Shown here piece by piece: positions 1 through 7,806 of a stretch of DNA of 51,298 bases. Position numbers and translations under genes: made by a program. How positions within the stretch are numbered: the stretch's first letter is position 1; each line of letters opens with the position of its first letter. Origin of the DNA: CAZGCA01 sp964524145 (lineage in GTDB: Bacteria > Hydrogenedentota > CAZGCA01). Below the pieces are notes generated by a model. The model did not search any database, was not told the origin of the DNA, and saw only the letters and a list, made by a program, of their open reading frames with translations. The stretch is from the NCBI GenBank assembly GCA_964524145.1, contig CAZGCA010000043.1:1-51298 (forward strand). The letters run 5' to 3'.

Positions 1-152
1 TCACCGCTTTGCATCATCCTCCCATAACAACACTTACCAGCAGCGCAAATGGCTCTAGCTAGGTATTTGCGGTGTCACGGTCTCCCGTACCCGCAAACGG
101 TTCTGGTCAGAAAGAGGCGGCGAGTCGATGAAGATTGCTGCGGTTGGGTGGG

Positions 153-1274
153 TTAGAAGTTGACTTCGATACGGCGCTGCGCTTCTTCGAGTGCCTCTTC
201 GGAATGTTCATAATCCATGGTGGGCACGGGTGCGTTGGGCAGTATGATGCGCGGCACCATAGCGATGTACAGCTCACGCACACGGTCTACGGTGGTCCGG
301 CTCTTGAACAGGTTCCCCAGGAGCGGGATACTGCCGAGAACGGGGATACGTCTCTCGACCTCGCTCTTGCTTTCGGATCTCAGTCCGCCGGCAACCCATG
401 TCTCGCCGTCGCGCAGAATTATCGTGGTATTCTTGAGGGTGCGGTCGGCGATGCGTGGCAACTGCACGCCGCGCACGTTTTGTGATATTGCGACGTCTCT
501 GACGGCTATCTGCTCGATATTGATTCGCACTCGCCTGCCGTCATCGGTTATCGTTGGGGTCAACACGACATCGACACCGGTCTTTTCGTACTTGACCTGA
601 AGCCGGGGAATACCCTTGGTATATTGGATATCCTGGAACGGTACCTCGCCGCCGGCGTGAATCTCTGCTCTTTCGCCATTCATAACGAGGATGACCGGTC
701 GGGAAAGGAGGTCCGCCTGTTGGTCGAGCAACAGCGTTCGCAACGCGGCAAGGAATGTACCCTCGCCGCTTATGACATCTGCCGCCACGCCCAGCCCGGC
801 GGGTGTCTGAACGCTTGGCACGACGGGCGCGATGTCGGGCCTGACGTTATCGGGCCAGGGGTTACTATCGGGCCGCGGCATTGATACGATGTGGTTTATG
901 TCGGATATGACGTTCGTAACCGGACTCGGAGGAACAAATCCCGGAGGTAACGAGGCAGTCGGTGCAGGAATGAGATCGAGCCGCTCGACGATCCCGTCTT
1001 CGTCAACGCCTTCGGCGAGCCGATCGAACCGCAGATTGACGCCCAGATCCGTTGTTGCCTGGGTGTTGACTTCGAATATGATGACCTCCAACTGCACCTG
1101 CGCGGGCATCTGATCGGGTATCTTGGTAGGCTTTACAGGTTCAACATCCTCCGCGGCTTGCGATACCGGAGCGACAAGCACCACCCCCAGCAGAGCCACC
1201 GCCGCGAGAGCCCGGACAATACTCCGCAGTCTTGGCTTAACACCCATGATCAGTGTTGTCCATAAAAATCTCAT
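153..1274 (-). CDS. short secretin-domain protein (GspD/PilQ C-domain), copy 1
   Basis: This 373-residue protein has an N-terminal Sec-type signal (hydrophobic stretch at about 19-38, ending SQAAED). At about 59-70 it has QVQLEVIIFEVN, which matches the end of a secretin N3 domain. The secretin homology domain follows at about 170-345, with the hallmark VLGSIPLLGNLFKSR near residue 311 and the strand RELYIAMVPRII. Secretins form outer-membrane multimeric pores for type II/III secretion and type IV pili. Family members usually have 500-700 residues, and the N0/N1 ring domains are absent here, so it may be a minimal or partner secretin. The start ATG overlaps the stop of the upstream paralogue (ATGA, 1271-1274), which suggests translational coupling. 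An internal ATG at 1247 is an alternative start. The fold is well supported; the cargo is unknown. Confidence 0.85.
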   Translation of the reverse strand: MRFLWTTLIMGVKPRLRSIVRALAAVALLGVVLVAPVSQAAEDVEPVKPTKIPDQMPAQVQLEVIIFEVNTQATTDLGVNLRFDRLAEGVDEDGIVERLDLIPAPTASLPPGFVPPSPVTNVISDINHIVSMPRPDSNPWPDNVRPDIAPVVPSVQTPAGLGVAADVISGEGTFLAALRTLLLDQQADLLSRPVILVMNGERAEIHAGGEVPFQDIQYTKGIPRLQVKYEKTGVDVVLTPTITDDGRRVRINIEQIAVRDVAISQNVRGVQLPRIADRTLKNTTIILRDGETWVAGGLRSESKSEVERRIPVLGSIPLLGNLFKSRTTVDRVRELYIAMVPRIILPNAPVPTMDYEHSEEALEEAQRRIEVNF

Positions 1275-2287
1275 GGTGCAGCGGGCTCCACGGTTTCGAC
1301 TTCCTGGTCGCCCGGCGTGTTGTCCCCAGCGGGCTGTTCCGGTTGTCCTGATTCAAGAGCACCGTTGGTGTCCAGGTCAGAGAACGGTTCGTCAAAAGAG
1401 GTCGGGAGCGGAATGAACCCGGCCATGTGCAGCCGCGGCGTGACGAAGAAATACAGCTCGCGGTACTCTCTTGTAGTGCTGCGTGAGGTGAAGAGGTACT
1501 TCAAGAGCGGTATCTTGCCAAGCACGGGAACGGTCCATACGTTTTCCGCATTGCGTTCGCTCATCATCCCACCCAGAACAACCGTATCCCCCTCTTTCAC
1601 GATAACGGTGGTCCGTATGCTTCGGCTGGTGAGCCGGGGTGCCTCGAGACTTGCACCACCGCCCGCGGTGATGTCATCCAACCCGACAACAATCATCTCC
1701 GCCTCATCCTTGTCGCTTGCGTCTATACCGAGCATCAGGAATTTCTCGTTGTCCTCATTTTCATATAACCTTACAAAGTTGATGAGGAGCGAGATCCCGG
1801 TCTGTCGAAACGTCGTGACCTGAACGGTTGTCTGACCGACGACGCTTGTCTGCTCGTAGGGGACCTGGTCGGTGTCTTTTATCGTGGCATGGTGTCCTTC
1901 GAGCACAAAGACATGGGGTTTGGCGATAATGCGTACGTTCGAGCTGGTCTCGATAGCCTCGAGCACAAACTCCATCTCGCCTTCGTGCAGCGTTATTCGA
2001 TCCAGAAACAGTGTCGCGCCGCCTGGAATACCGGTGGTCCGTGGAAAGGTCAGGTCGACGCTGCGCAGCACGCCGCCTTTGTCGCTGGTGTCCGGCCGAC
2101 CGGGAATGCGATTGAAGATGCTGCTTATGCCGAAATCAAGCGCGTCGGTACCGCTCCATTCGGCAACAACAATGTCTACCTCGGCCTGGTTCTCCTCGAC
2201 GGCATAAGCGGATGTGCACACCAAAACCACCGCGACGACCGCCGCGGCGACCGTGACACACCGCGTTACCAATTGTTTGACAAACAT
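1271..2287 (-). CDS. short secretin-domain protein, copy 2
   Basis: This 338-residue paralogue of the next gene starts at the ATG at 2287, preceded by GGTAGGA and 4 nt after the upstream stop. Longer readings run into the upstream gene. MFVKQLVTRC is followed by a hydrophobic signal segment ending at SAYAVEEN. The C-terminal secretin domain contains TVIVKEGDTVVLGGM and then VPVLGKIPLLKYLFTSR at about 253-269 and RELYFFVTPRLH. A proline- and acid-rich tail covers roughly the last 50 residues. Like copy 1 it lacks most N-terminal ring domains. Two consecutive but divergent secretin-domain genes suggest a hetero-oligomer or an adaptor rather than two redundant pores. No secretion ATPase, platform protein or pilin is visible nearby. 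Confidence 0.83.
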   Translation of the reverse strand: MFVKQLVTRCVTVAAAVVAVVLVCTSAYAVEENQAEVDIVVAEWSGTDALDFGISSIFNRIPGRPDTSDKGGVLRSVDLTFPRTTGIPGGATLFLDRITLHEGEMEFVLEAIETSSNVRIIAKPHVFVLEGHHATIKDTDQVPYEQTSVVGQTTVQVTTFRQTGISLLINFVRLYENEDNEKFLMLGIDASDKDEAEMIVVGLDDITAGGGASLEAPRLTSRSIRTTVIVKEGDTVVLGGMMSERNAENVWTVPVLGKIPLLKYLFTSRSTTREYRELYFFVTPRLHMAGFIPLPTSFDEPFSDLDTNGALESGQPEQPAGDNTPGDQEVETVEPAAP

Positions 2288-2291
2288 ATTC

Positions 2292-3278
2292 CTACCGCTC
2301 AAATAAGGGCTGACATTCATAGCGCGCGACATCATTGATATCCTGGAAATTGGTCATGCCCAAGCTGAACGCGCGCACTTCGCCCGGAGCCAGCGTGCCA
2401 AAGAAAGCCGTTCTCGTGTCCAGAACACCAAGCATGTCGTAGATGGTCACTTCGACACCGGCGCCGTATACAACGCGCGACGACCGGTTGCGAACCTGAC
2501 CTGTCACTACATAGAGTCGCCTGACGAACGAAAACGAGTCACGGCCCCCCGTGTAGGCTTGGGTGTTAAAGACCTCGATGGGGTTTCTCTCGCGCTCCCG
2601 GCGTTGCAACTCTTCCGGCGTGAGTATCGTCACGTCGCCGTACGGCCCGAACTGGAGCCTGGACAACAGGACCTCGTTTTCCCGCATTGCCGGGTCAATC
2701 TCGATGGCCCTCAAGTACTCGCGGGCAGATCGGTCGTAACTACGGGCGTCCCAGAACGCATCGGCAAGCTCCATCCGCTTCTGCACGTTGTCCGGGTTGT
2801 TGTTGACGGCTTCCTGATTGGCTTGAACGCGCATCCATACTTGCTCGAGCGTTTGCTGGGCCTGTTTGGTTTTTGCCTGGGCTCTCTCGTCGACCTCGGC
2901 GAGGTACATGCTAGCGGACTCGATTCGTTTGCCGTCAGGATACGTCTCGAGATATTCACGAAAGTACTCTTGCGCCCTCTGAAGCGAGCCGATGTTCAGG
3001 TGGCATTGGCCCAACCGGTGAACACATTCGGAAGCAAGCGGTCCGTCAGGGGCGTTGCGCAGTACCCCATTGTACTTTGCGAGCGCAAGGTAGTATCGCT
3101 CGGCTTGGAAATCCTTCTCGGCAGATATGAAGTCGTCGCGGTATTGGTACGTAATGGGGACAGAAGAGGTTATACACCCAAGCGGAGCGAATAAGAAAGG
3201 CAGCGATACTGCTGCCACCAGTGCAATCACTACCGGCGAACGCCTCATTCGGCCTTGCATCGCCTCCCTTTTCGCCAT
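2292..3278 (-). CDS. TPR-containing outer-membrane lipoprotein
   Basis: This 328-residue protein probably starts at the ATG at 3278; earlier in-frame codons lie inside the upstream gene. Later ATGs at 3260 and 3248 are possible, and AGGGAGG precedes the first of these closely. A hydrophobic segment ends in PLGC (Cys35), a somewhat non-canonical lipobox. Residues about 50-210 hold tetratricopeptide-like helices: AEKDFQAERYYLALAKYNGV, then SLQRAQEYFREYLETYPDG, then DAFWDARSYDRSAREYLRAI. The C-terminal third is beta-rich (VRRLYVVTGQVRNRSSRVVYGAGVEVTI), resembling a domain that binds other envelope proteins. It lies immediately upstream of the two secretin-domain genes, so a pilotin- or scaffold-like role for them is a reasonable inference. 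Specific function is unknown. Confidence 0.78.
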   Translation of the reverse strand: MAKREAMQGRMRRSPVVIALVAAVSLPFLFAPLGCITSSVPITYQYRDDFISAEKDFQAERYYLALAKYNGVLRNAPDGPLASECVHRLGQCHLNIGSLQRAQEYFREYLETYPDGKRIESASMYLAEVDERAQAKTKQAQQTLEQVWMRVQANQEAVNNNPDNVQKRMELADAFWDARSYDRSAREYLRAIEIDPAMRENEVLLSRLQFGPYGDVTILTPEELQRRERERNPIEVFNTQAYTGGRDSFSFVRRLYVVTGQVRNRSSRVVYGAGVEVTIYDMLGVLDTRTAFFGTLAPGEVRAFSLGMTNFQDINDVARYECQPLFER

Positions 3279-3319
3279 AATGCAACCATCGTTGTCAAAA
3301 GGGTATTCCTCCCGGATAC

Positions 3320-3754
3320 CTACTTTCCTTCGCCGCCCAGCAACTCTGCTTTGACGAGGGCCGTTATATCTTTCGTGCCTATTCCCAGCTTCTTCAGGTA
3401 GCCCTTTTGGCAAATGAGGTCGTACCCTTCCGTGTTGCCGACCACCCGGATCGCCTCCGCCACATGCTGCTGGGCTCGGGTCATCAAGATCCAGTATCGC
3501 GAGTCGTTCGTGTCAAGCTCGTCCTTCTTGACCTTCTTGGCTTCCGGAGTACACTCGATCAAGGCAGGAAAATCTATGGAAGCCGGCTTCTCGAACCCCG
3601 AAGCGTCTCCCCAGAAGATATACTCCATTCTCACTTGATCTTCCGGGATGCTCTTGGCGTCGGGATCCTCTTTCTGCTCGGTCTTGCCTTCTTCGGCAAG
3701 TGCAGGCACCCCGAGAACAAGCAGCAACATGAATGGAACAAAGAACTTACGCAT
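3320..3754 (-). CDS. small secreted protein of unknown function
   Basis: This 144-residue protein starts at the ATG at 3754, preceded by AGGAGG at good spacing. The upstream extension of the frame has no coding character. The signal peptide MRKFFVPFMLLLVLGVPALA is followed by a charged mature region. That region contains two short helical stretches and ends KKLGIGTKDITALVKAELLGGEGK. I do not recognise a family. It is the first gene of the minus-strand envelope operon with the TPR lipoprotein and the two secretin-domain proteins. A sigma70-like promoter lies at 3851-3880. Confidence 0.7.
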   Translation of the reverse strand: MRKFFVPFMLLLVLGVPALAEEGKTEQKEDPDAKSIPEDQVRMEYIFWGDASGFEKPASIDFPALIECTPEAKKVKKDELDTNDSRYWILMTRAQQHVAEAIRVVGNTEGYDLICQKGYLKKLGIGTKDITALVKAELLGGEGK

Positions 3755-3850
3755 GTGCCAACCTCCTGCTAAGCATCTTGTTCCGCCTGCTTGCGCCCAG
3801 GGAGTGCTCGCACCAGACAGAAAAAAAGACACATCTCCCATGTCCTCTAC

Positions 3851-3880
3851 AATATACCACACGTCGGGGGGAAAAGTCAA
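3851..3880 (-). promoter_or_regulatory. sigma70-type promoter of the secretin operon
   Basis: On the minus strand, TTGACT (3880-3875) is followed by an 18-nt spacer and TATATT (3856-3851). Transcription would start about 90 nt upstream of the ATG at 3754. Confidence 0.6.
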
Positions 3881-4013
3881 TTCATGCCGCCAACCACTGA
3901 TAGCCCAGTCGCTCCACATCTCATATCTAGTAACGCACTATCCGCGCGAATGGTTTACAGGGCGTGGAAAAAAGTCCGCGAATACATGAATTGAGACCGC
4001 GCTACCCTGTCGG

Positions 4014-4994
4014 TTACGCGATCAGCGGATTGAGATGAAATGCATAGCGTGCCGCAAGAATTCTGGCATCAAGCCCCGAATAAGTCCTCTGGGCTCCGGT
4101 GTTGAGCACGTGAGTGTGGACCTCGCAGAACTGCACTCCACGCTCCTTGAGCCTAACCAGCCCCTCGCGTACGAGAGCCGTGAAGATATGTTTCCGTCTT
4201 GCTACCGGCACGATTGCGGTCAAGAGCAAGTCGCCAACGGTTACGCCCAGGTAGTCGCAAGTCTCCCGGTGAATCTTCCAAGCAGCGTACCCGACTAGAG
4301 TTCCGTCGAGCCGCGCCACCTGCACCAGGTCGCCGTAACCGCGGCACGCGCTTTCCACCCATCTGGCATACAACGCGTCGGTCTTGTCCCCCGGCAGCGT
4401 TTCATCTACCTTGAACCGGGTGAACGGTGCATACGATCTTGCTGCGACGTCTCTTAACTCGTCAAGATCGTCTTCGGTGGCATCGGAGATCACGGCAGGC
4501 ATCTTGGGCGCTTCTCTCAAGGATTGTCCAAGGTCCCAGACGTATACGGCGTGCGTGGTCATTAGCCTAAAACCGTGCGCCGAGACCGAATGGACCGACA
4601 CAAGATCCCTCGCATGCACCCGACAGCTCAGATGTGCAAGTTTCCGTTTACGAGCTACCTCAGCGGCCGCATCAACCAGGGCGTCTTTTGCAGCCCGCTC
4701 ATGGGCGCCTGGCAGGGCAATCAACGATGAAACTCGCCCCATCGGTATCCCGTACACGTCACTATCCCAGGGCAAGTACTCGACGACCACCATGCCTGCC
4801 GGGCCCCCACTCTCGGAGGCCAACAGAACGTCCGTGTCTTCATTGCCAAAGCCGTTGGCTATTGTGTCGAGGGCGAGCGCCGCAGCTTGCTTCTGCGTGA
4901 CGCCAGGGATGTAGGCAAACGGAAGATATGGCGCGGAAGCGACCAAACCCTCAATGAGGTGAAGCGATTTCCTGTTGATCTTCTCTGAATGCAC
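4014..4994 (-). CDS. GNAT N-acetyltransferase, WecD/RffC-like
   Basis: This 326-residue protein has two halves. The first half contains YLPWDSDVYGIPMGRV (about 72-88), which matches the WD-S-FG region of dTDP-fucosamine acetyltransferase WecD. The second half is a GNAT domain, with the acetyl-CoA-binding region around VGDLLLTAIVPVARRKHIF and the C-terminal HTHVLNTGAQRTYSGLDAR. By family it should transfer an acyl group from CoA to an amino-sugar nucleotide in the cytoplasm. It lies 22 nt downstream of a polyprenol-phosphate glycosyltransferase gene on the same strand. The pair therefore probably serves cell-envelope glycan or lipid-linked sugar synthesis. The actual sugar substrate is not predictable from sequence. 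Confidence 0.75.
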   Translation of the reverse strand: MHSEKINRKSLHLIEGLVASAPYLPFAYIPGVTQKQAAALALDTIANGFGNEDTDVLLASESGGPAGMVVVEYLPWDSDVYGIPMGRVSSLIALPGAHERAAKDALVDAAAEVARKRKLAHLSCRVHARDLVSVHSVSAHGFRLMTTHAVYVWDLGQSLREAPKMPAVISDATEDDLDELRDVAARSYAPFTRFKVDETLPGDKTDALYARWVESACRGYGDLVQVARLDGTLVGYAAWKIHRETCDYLGVTVGDLLLTAIVPVARRKHIFTALVREGLVRLKERGVQFCEVHTHVLNTGAQRTYSGLDARILAARYAFHLNPLIA

Positions 4995-5016
4995 CGTCCC
5001 GCGCCGTAGGTGACCG

Positions 5017-5952
5017 TTACTCGATCACTTCTTTCACGATGTAGTAGGGTTTGTTCTGTACCTCGAGGTATATCCTGCTGATGTACTCGCACATGAGCCC
5101 TGTGGCGACCATCTGCACGCCGCTTAGTATAAAGAACAGCGCCGCTATCGAGGATAGAGGATGGTAGAAACCCAGAACCACCCGGCGGAAGGCGACAAAC
5201 CCCCCCATGCCGAATCCAACCAGAGCGAACAACCCACCAACCAGACCTATGAACTGTATGGGAGCCGACGTGATGCCCGTGAAAAGGTCGAAATTCACAC
5301 GCAGCAGGTCCAGCAACCCGTATTTGCCTCGTCCTCCCGTTCGCTCTTGGTGTTCTACCTTGACCTCGGCGATTCTCACACCGAGCCACGCCACCTCTAC
5401 GGGCAGGTAACGCGAACGATGGGTGAAAAGGGCCAACCGGCCCACGACCTCGCGGCGGTATGCCTTCAGGGCACATCCGTAGTCGCGCAAACGAACCCTT
5501 ATGATGCGTGAGACAAAGAAATTGAGCAGTACCGAAGCCGCCCGGCGGAACAGGGTGTCGTGGCGCTTCTCGCGCCATCCACTGACAACGTCATATCCTT
5601 CTTCCAACTTTTCGATAAGCTTGGGCATCTCCTCCGGTGGGTTTTGCAGGTCCGCGTCGAGCGTGACCACTATTTGCCCCCGCACCCGTTCAAACCCCGC
5701 GAAGGTCGCCGGATTCTGCCCGAAATTGCGAGCAAGCGCGACAATCCTTAGTCGGTCATCCTCTGCCCTAATAGCCCTAAGGGTCTCGAGGCTGCGGTCA
5801 GTGCTCCCGTCGTCCACCGCAACAACCTCGAACGTTCGCCCCAACGGCTCGAGCGCGCCCACCACTCGAGAATGCAACTCGCGAAGGTTCGACTCCTCGT
5901 TATAGATGGGGACAACTACCGATATCTCCGGTCCCGCATTTGTCATTTCCAT
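5017..5952 (-). CDS. family 2 glycosyltransferase, ArnC/DPM1-like membrane type
   Basis: This 311-residue protein starts at the ATG at 5952, preceded by GGGG about 6 nt upstream. A GTG at 5967 would add five residues. The GT-A domain shows VPIYNE (14-19), DDGSTD (47-52), ARNFGQ (74-79) and the metal-binding DADLQNPPEE beginning at residue 99. Two hydrophobic segments lie in the last third (about 225-250 and 260-285), as in undecaprenyl-phosphate mannosyl- or aminoarabinosyl-transferases. It should transfer a sugar from a nucleotide donor to a polyprenyl phosphate at the inner membrane. It is the first gene of a two-gene operon with the WecD-like acetyltransferase and is divergent from the glp operon. 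Confidence 0.86.
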   Translation of the reverse strand: MEMTNAGPEISVVVPIYNEESNLRELHSRVVGALEPLGRTFEVVAVDDGSTDRSLETLRAIRAEDDRLRIVALARNFGQNPATFAGFERVRGQIVVTLDADLQNPPEEMPKLIEKLEEGYDVVSGWREKRHDTLFRRAASVLLNFFVSRIIRVRLRDYGCALKAYRREVVGRLALFTHRSRYLPVEVAWLGVRIAEVKVEHQERTGGRGKYGLLDLLRVNFDLFTGITSAPIQFIGLVGGLFALVGFGMGGFVAFRRVVLGFYHPLSSIAALFFILSGVQMVATGLMCEYISRIYLEVQNKPYYIVKEVIE

Positions 5953-6005
5953 TGCCGTGCCCCACACTCTGTCTGTGCGTCCAGCCTCGGTTCCGCGCCG
6001 GCACT

Positions 6006-6035
6006 AGCTTACCACCGCACATACATGTTAGTCAA
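6006..6035 (-). promoter_or_regulatory. putative promoter of the glycosyltransferase operon
   Basis: On the minus strand, TTGACT (6035-6030) is followed by 18 nt and TAAGCT (6011-6006). It faces away from the glpA promoter at 6070-6098, so the 240-bp gap is a divergent control region. Confidence 0.45.
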
Positions 6036-6069
6036 CCACGCCAAGCGCCGGAACGGAACCATGGGGCCG

Positions 6070-6098
6070 TTGACAGTGGTGTGCTCGTCCGCTACAAT
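6070..6098 (+). promoter_or_regulatory. strong sigma70-type promoter of the glp operon
   Basis: TTGACA (6070-6075), a 17-nt spacer and TACAAT (6093-6098) together give a near-consensus promoter. The transcript would begin near 6105, leaving a 5' leader of about 90 nt before the TTG start at 6196. Confidence 0.7.
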
Positions 6099-6149
6099 CT
6101 AATGTGATATGGTTGCGCGTTCCGTTGCGGCACGCATTGGGCGGGCATA

Positions 6150-6180
6150 GCATAAGACGGTAAGGGAGGCAGTCTTATGC
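6150..6180 (+). promoter_or_regulatory. leader hairpin with SD-like loop upstream of glpA
   Basis: GCATAAGAC (6150-6158) and GTCTTATGC (6172-6180) form a perfect 9-bp stem around a 13-nt loop that contains AAGGGAGG. The true ribosome binding site GGAGGA begins only a few nucleotides after the stem. The hairpin is therefore well placed to affect translation or to bind a regulator. It has no U-tract, so it is unlikely to be a terminator. Confidence 0.5.
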
Positions 6181-6195
6181 GGACGGAGGACAGGC

Positions 6196-7806
6196 TTGAG
6201 CGGTATATATGATGTGCTGGTAGTCGGTGGCGGGGTGAATGGGACGGGCGTGGCGCGCGACTGCGCCATGCGCGGCCTGAGAACGGCGCTCGTGGAGAAA
6301 CGGGACCTGTCAGGCGGCACGACCGGCACGTGCAGCGGGATGATCCACGGTGGGGGCCGCTACCTGGAGTACGATGTCAAGACCACCGAAACATCCTGTC
6401 GCGACAGCGGCTATATTCAGAGGATTGCGCCTCATTTGCTCTTCAGAATACCGTTTCTCACGCCTGTCCTACCAGATGATCGGTATGATATCGAGAAGGT
6501 AGAAACGTTCTTCGAAGCCTACGACAAGTTTGCCCCGCTGAAAAACTCGAAACCCCACGTCCGGCTCACGCAAGCTGAAACCCTCTCCGTCGAACCCGGA
6601 CTCATATCCGAGATAGTCGGCAGCGTGAGTTTCGACGAGTGGGGGATCAGCCCGTTTCGGTTGTGCGTTGCGAACGCAGTATCCGCCGCAGAGCGCGGGG
6701 CCACGATTATGAACCATGCCCGCATTGTGGGGCTGTTGCAGGATGAGCGCGACCGCGTTGTGGGAGCGGTCGTAAGGGACGCTGCCGGTAGGAGGGAGAT
6801 TCATGCCAAGCTGGTGGTGAATTGTATGGGGCCGTGGGCACCCCAGCTGTGCGAGATGGCCGGCGTGAAGCTCAGGCTGCGACCGGCAAAAGGAACGCAC
6901 ATCGTATTTGACCGTAGAATAACCAACGTGGGCATGGCCCTTGAGGCGATCGACGGCCGGGCGATCCTGTTGTTGCCGCACGAGAACACGACGATTCTCG
7001 GCACAACCGACGACGATTACTACGGCGACCTCGACAATGTTGTCCCCACGTATGACGAAATCGAATACTTGCTTCAGGCGGGTGAGAGATTCTTCCCCAC
7101 CATACGCCAGTACCGGATCGTCAGGGCGTTTGCGGGCGTTCGTCCCACCCTCTACGAGTGGCGTCCCAACGAGGACATGCTCTCACGCGAGCACGAGGTG
7201 TTCGACCATGAGGTGCGCGACGGTGTTGGCGGGATCATCACCCTTGCCGGCGGCAAACTTGCTTCGTACAGGCTGATGGCGGAACACACGACGGATGTCG
7301 TGTGCAGGAAGCTAGGTGTAGACGAGCCGTGCACAACACATCTCGAGTTCCTGCCCGGGGGCGAGGGTGAGGTGGATGTGCCCGGCCTGGCACGGGAGCA
7401 CGGCCTGCCGCTGCATGCGATTAGCAGAATGGCGTCCCGCCACGGCACGCGGGTTGAGACCATTCTGCGGGAGTGCGGGTCGGGCGGGATCGTGTGCGAC
7501 TGCGAGCCGGTAACCGAGGCGGAGTTGCGGTACTGTATCACGCACGAATGGGCTGTTCACCTGGACGATCTTCGTCGGCGGACCAGGCTCGGGGCCGGTC
7601 CGTGCCAGGGGATGAGGTGCACGCTGCGTGCGGCGCGCATACTTGCAGAAGAACGTGGGCTGTCGCGCGACGAGATGCTCGGAGAGGTAGACGCGTTTCT
7701 CAATGCGCGTTGGAAGGGGAAGCGGCCCGTGCTGCGGTCGAAACAGGTTGCCCAAGAGGAGATGGCCCAGGCGCACTGGCGGGGCTTGTACGAAGATGGA
7801 GTTTGA
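6196..7806 (+). CDS. glpA: anaerobic glycerol-3-phosphate dehydrogenase subunit A (FAD)
   Basis: This 536-residue protein begins at TTG (6196) with GGAGGA about 6 nt upstream. The N-terminal dinucleotide-binding motif is VVGGGVNGTGVARD (9-22), followed by the DAO-family signatures SGGTTGTCSGMIHGGGRYLE and GPWAPQL. The C-terminal part carries a BFD-like [2Fe-2S] domain with cysteines in CDCEP and CQGMRC, as in E. coli GlpA (542 residues). It oxidises sn-glycerol-3-phosphate to DHAP and passes electrons through GlpB and GlpC to the quinone pool, or could run in reverse. It is the first gene of a seven-gene unit and overlaps glpB by 11 nt. Confidence 0.92.
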   Translation: MSGIYDVLVVGGGVNGTGVARDCAMRGLRTALVEKRDLSGGTTGTCSGMIHGGGRYLEYDVKTTETSCRDSGYIQRIAPHLLFRIPFLTPVLPDDRYDIEKVETFFEAYDKFAPLKNSKPHVRLTQAETLSVEPGLISEIVGSVSFDEWGISPFRLCVANAVSAAERGATIMNHARIVGLLQDERDRVVGAVVRDAAGRREIHAKLVVNCMGPWAPQLCEMAGVKLRLRPAKGTHIVFDRRITNVGMALEAIDGRAILLLPHENTTILGTTDDDYYGDLDNVVPTYDEIEYLLQAGERFFPTIRQYRIVRAFAGVRPTLYEWRPNEDMLSREHEVFDHEVRDGVGGIITLAGGKLASYRLMAEHTTDVVCRKLGVDEPCTTHLEFLPGGEGEVDVPGLAREHGLPLHAISRMASRHGTRVETILRECGSGGIVCDCEPVTEAELRYCITHEWAVHLDDLRRRTRLGAGPCQGMRCTLRAARILAEERGLSRDEMLGEVDAFLNARWKGKRPVLRSKQVAQEEMAQAHWRGLYEDGV

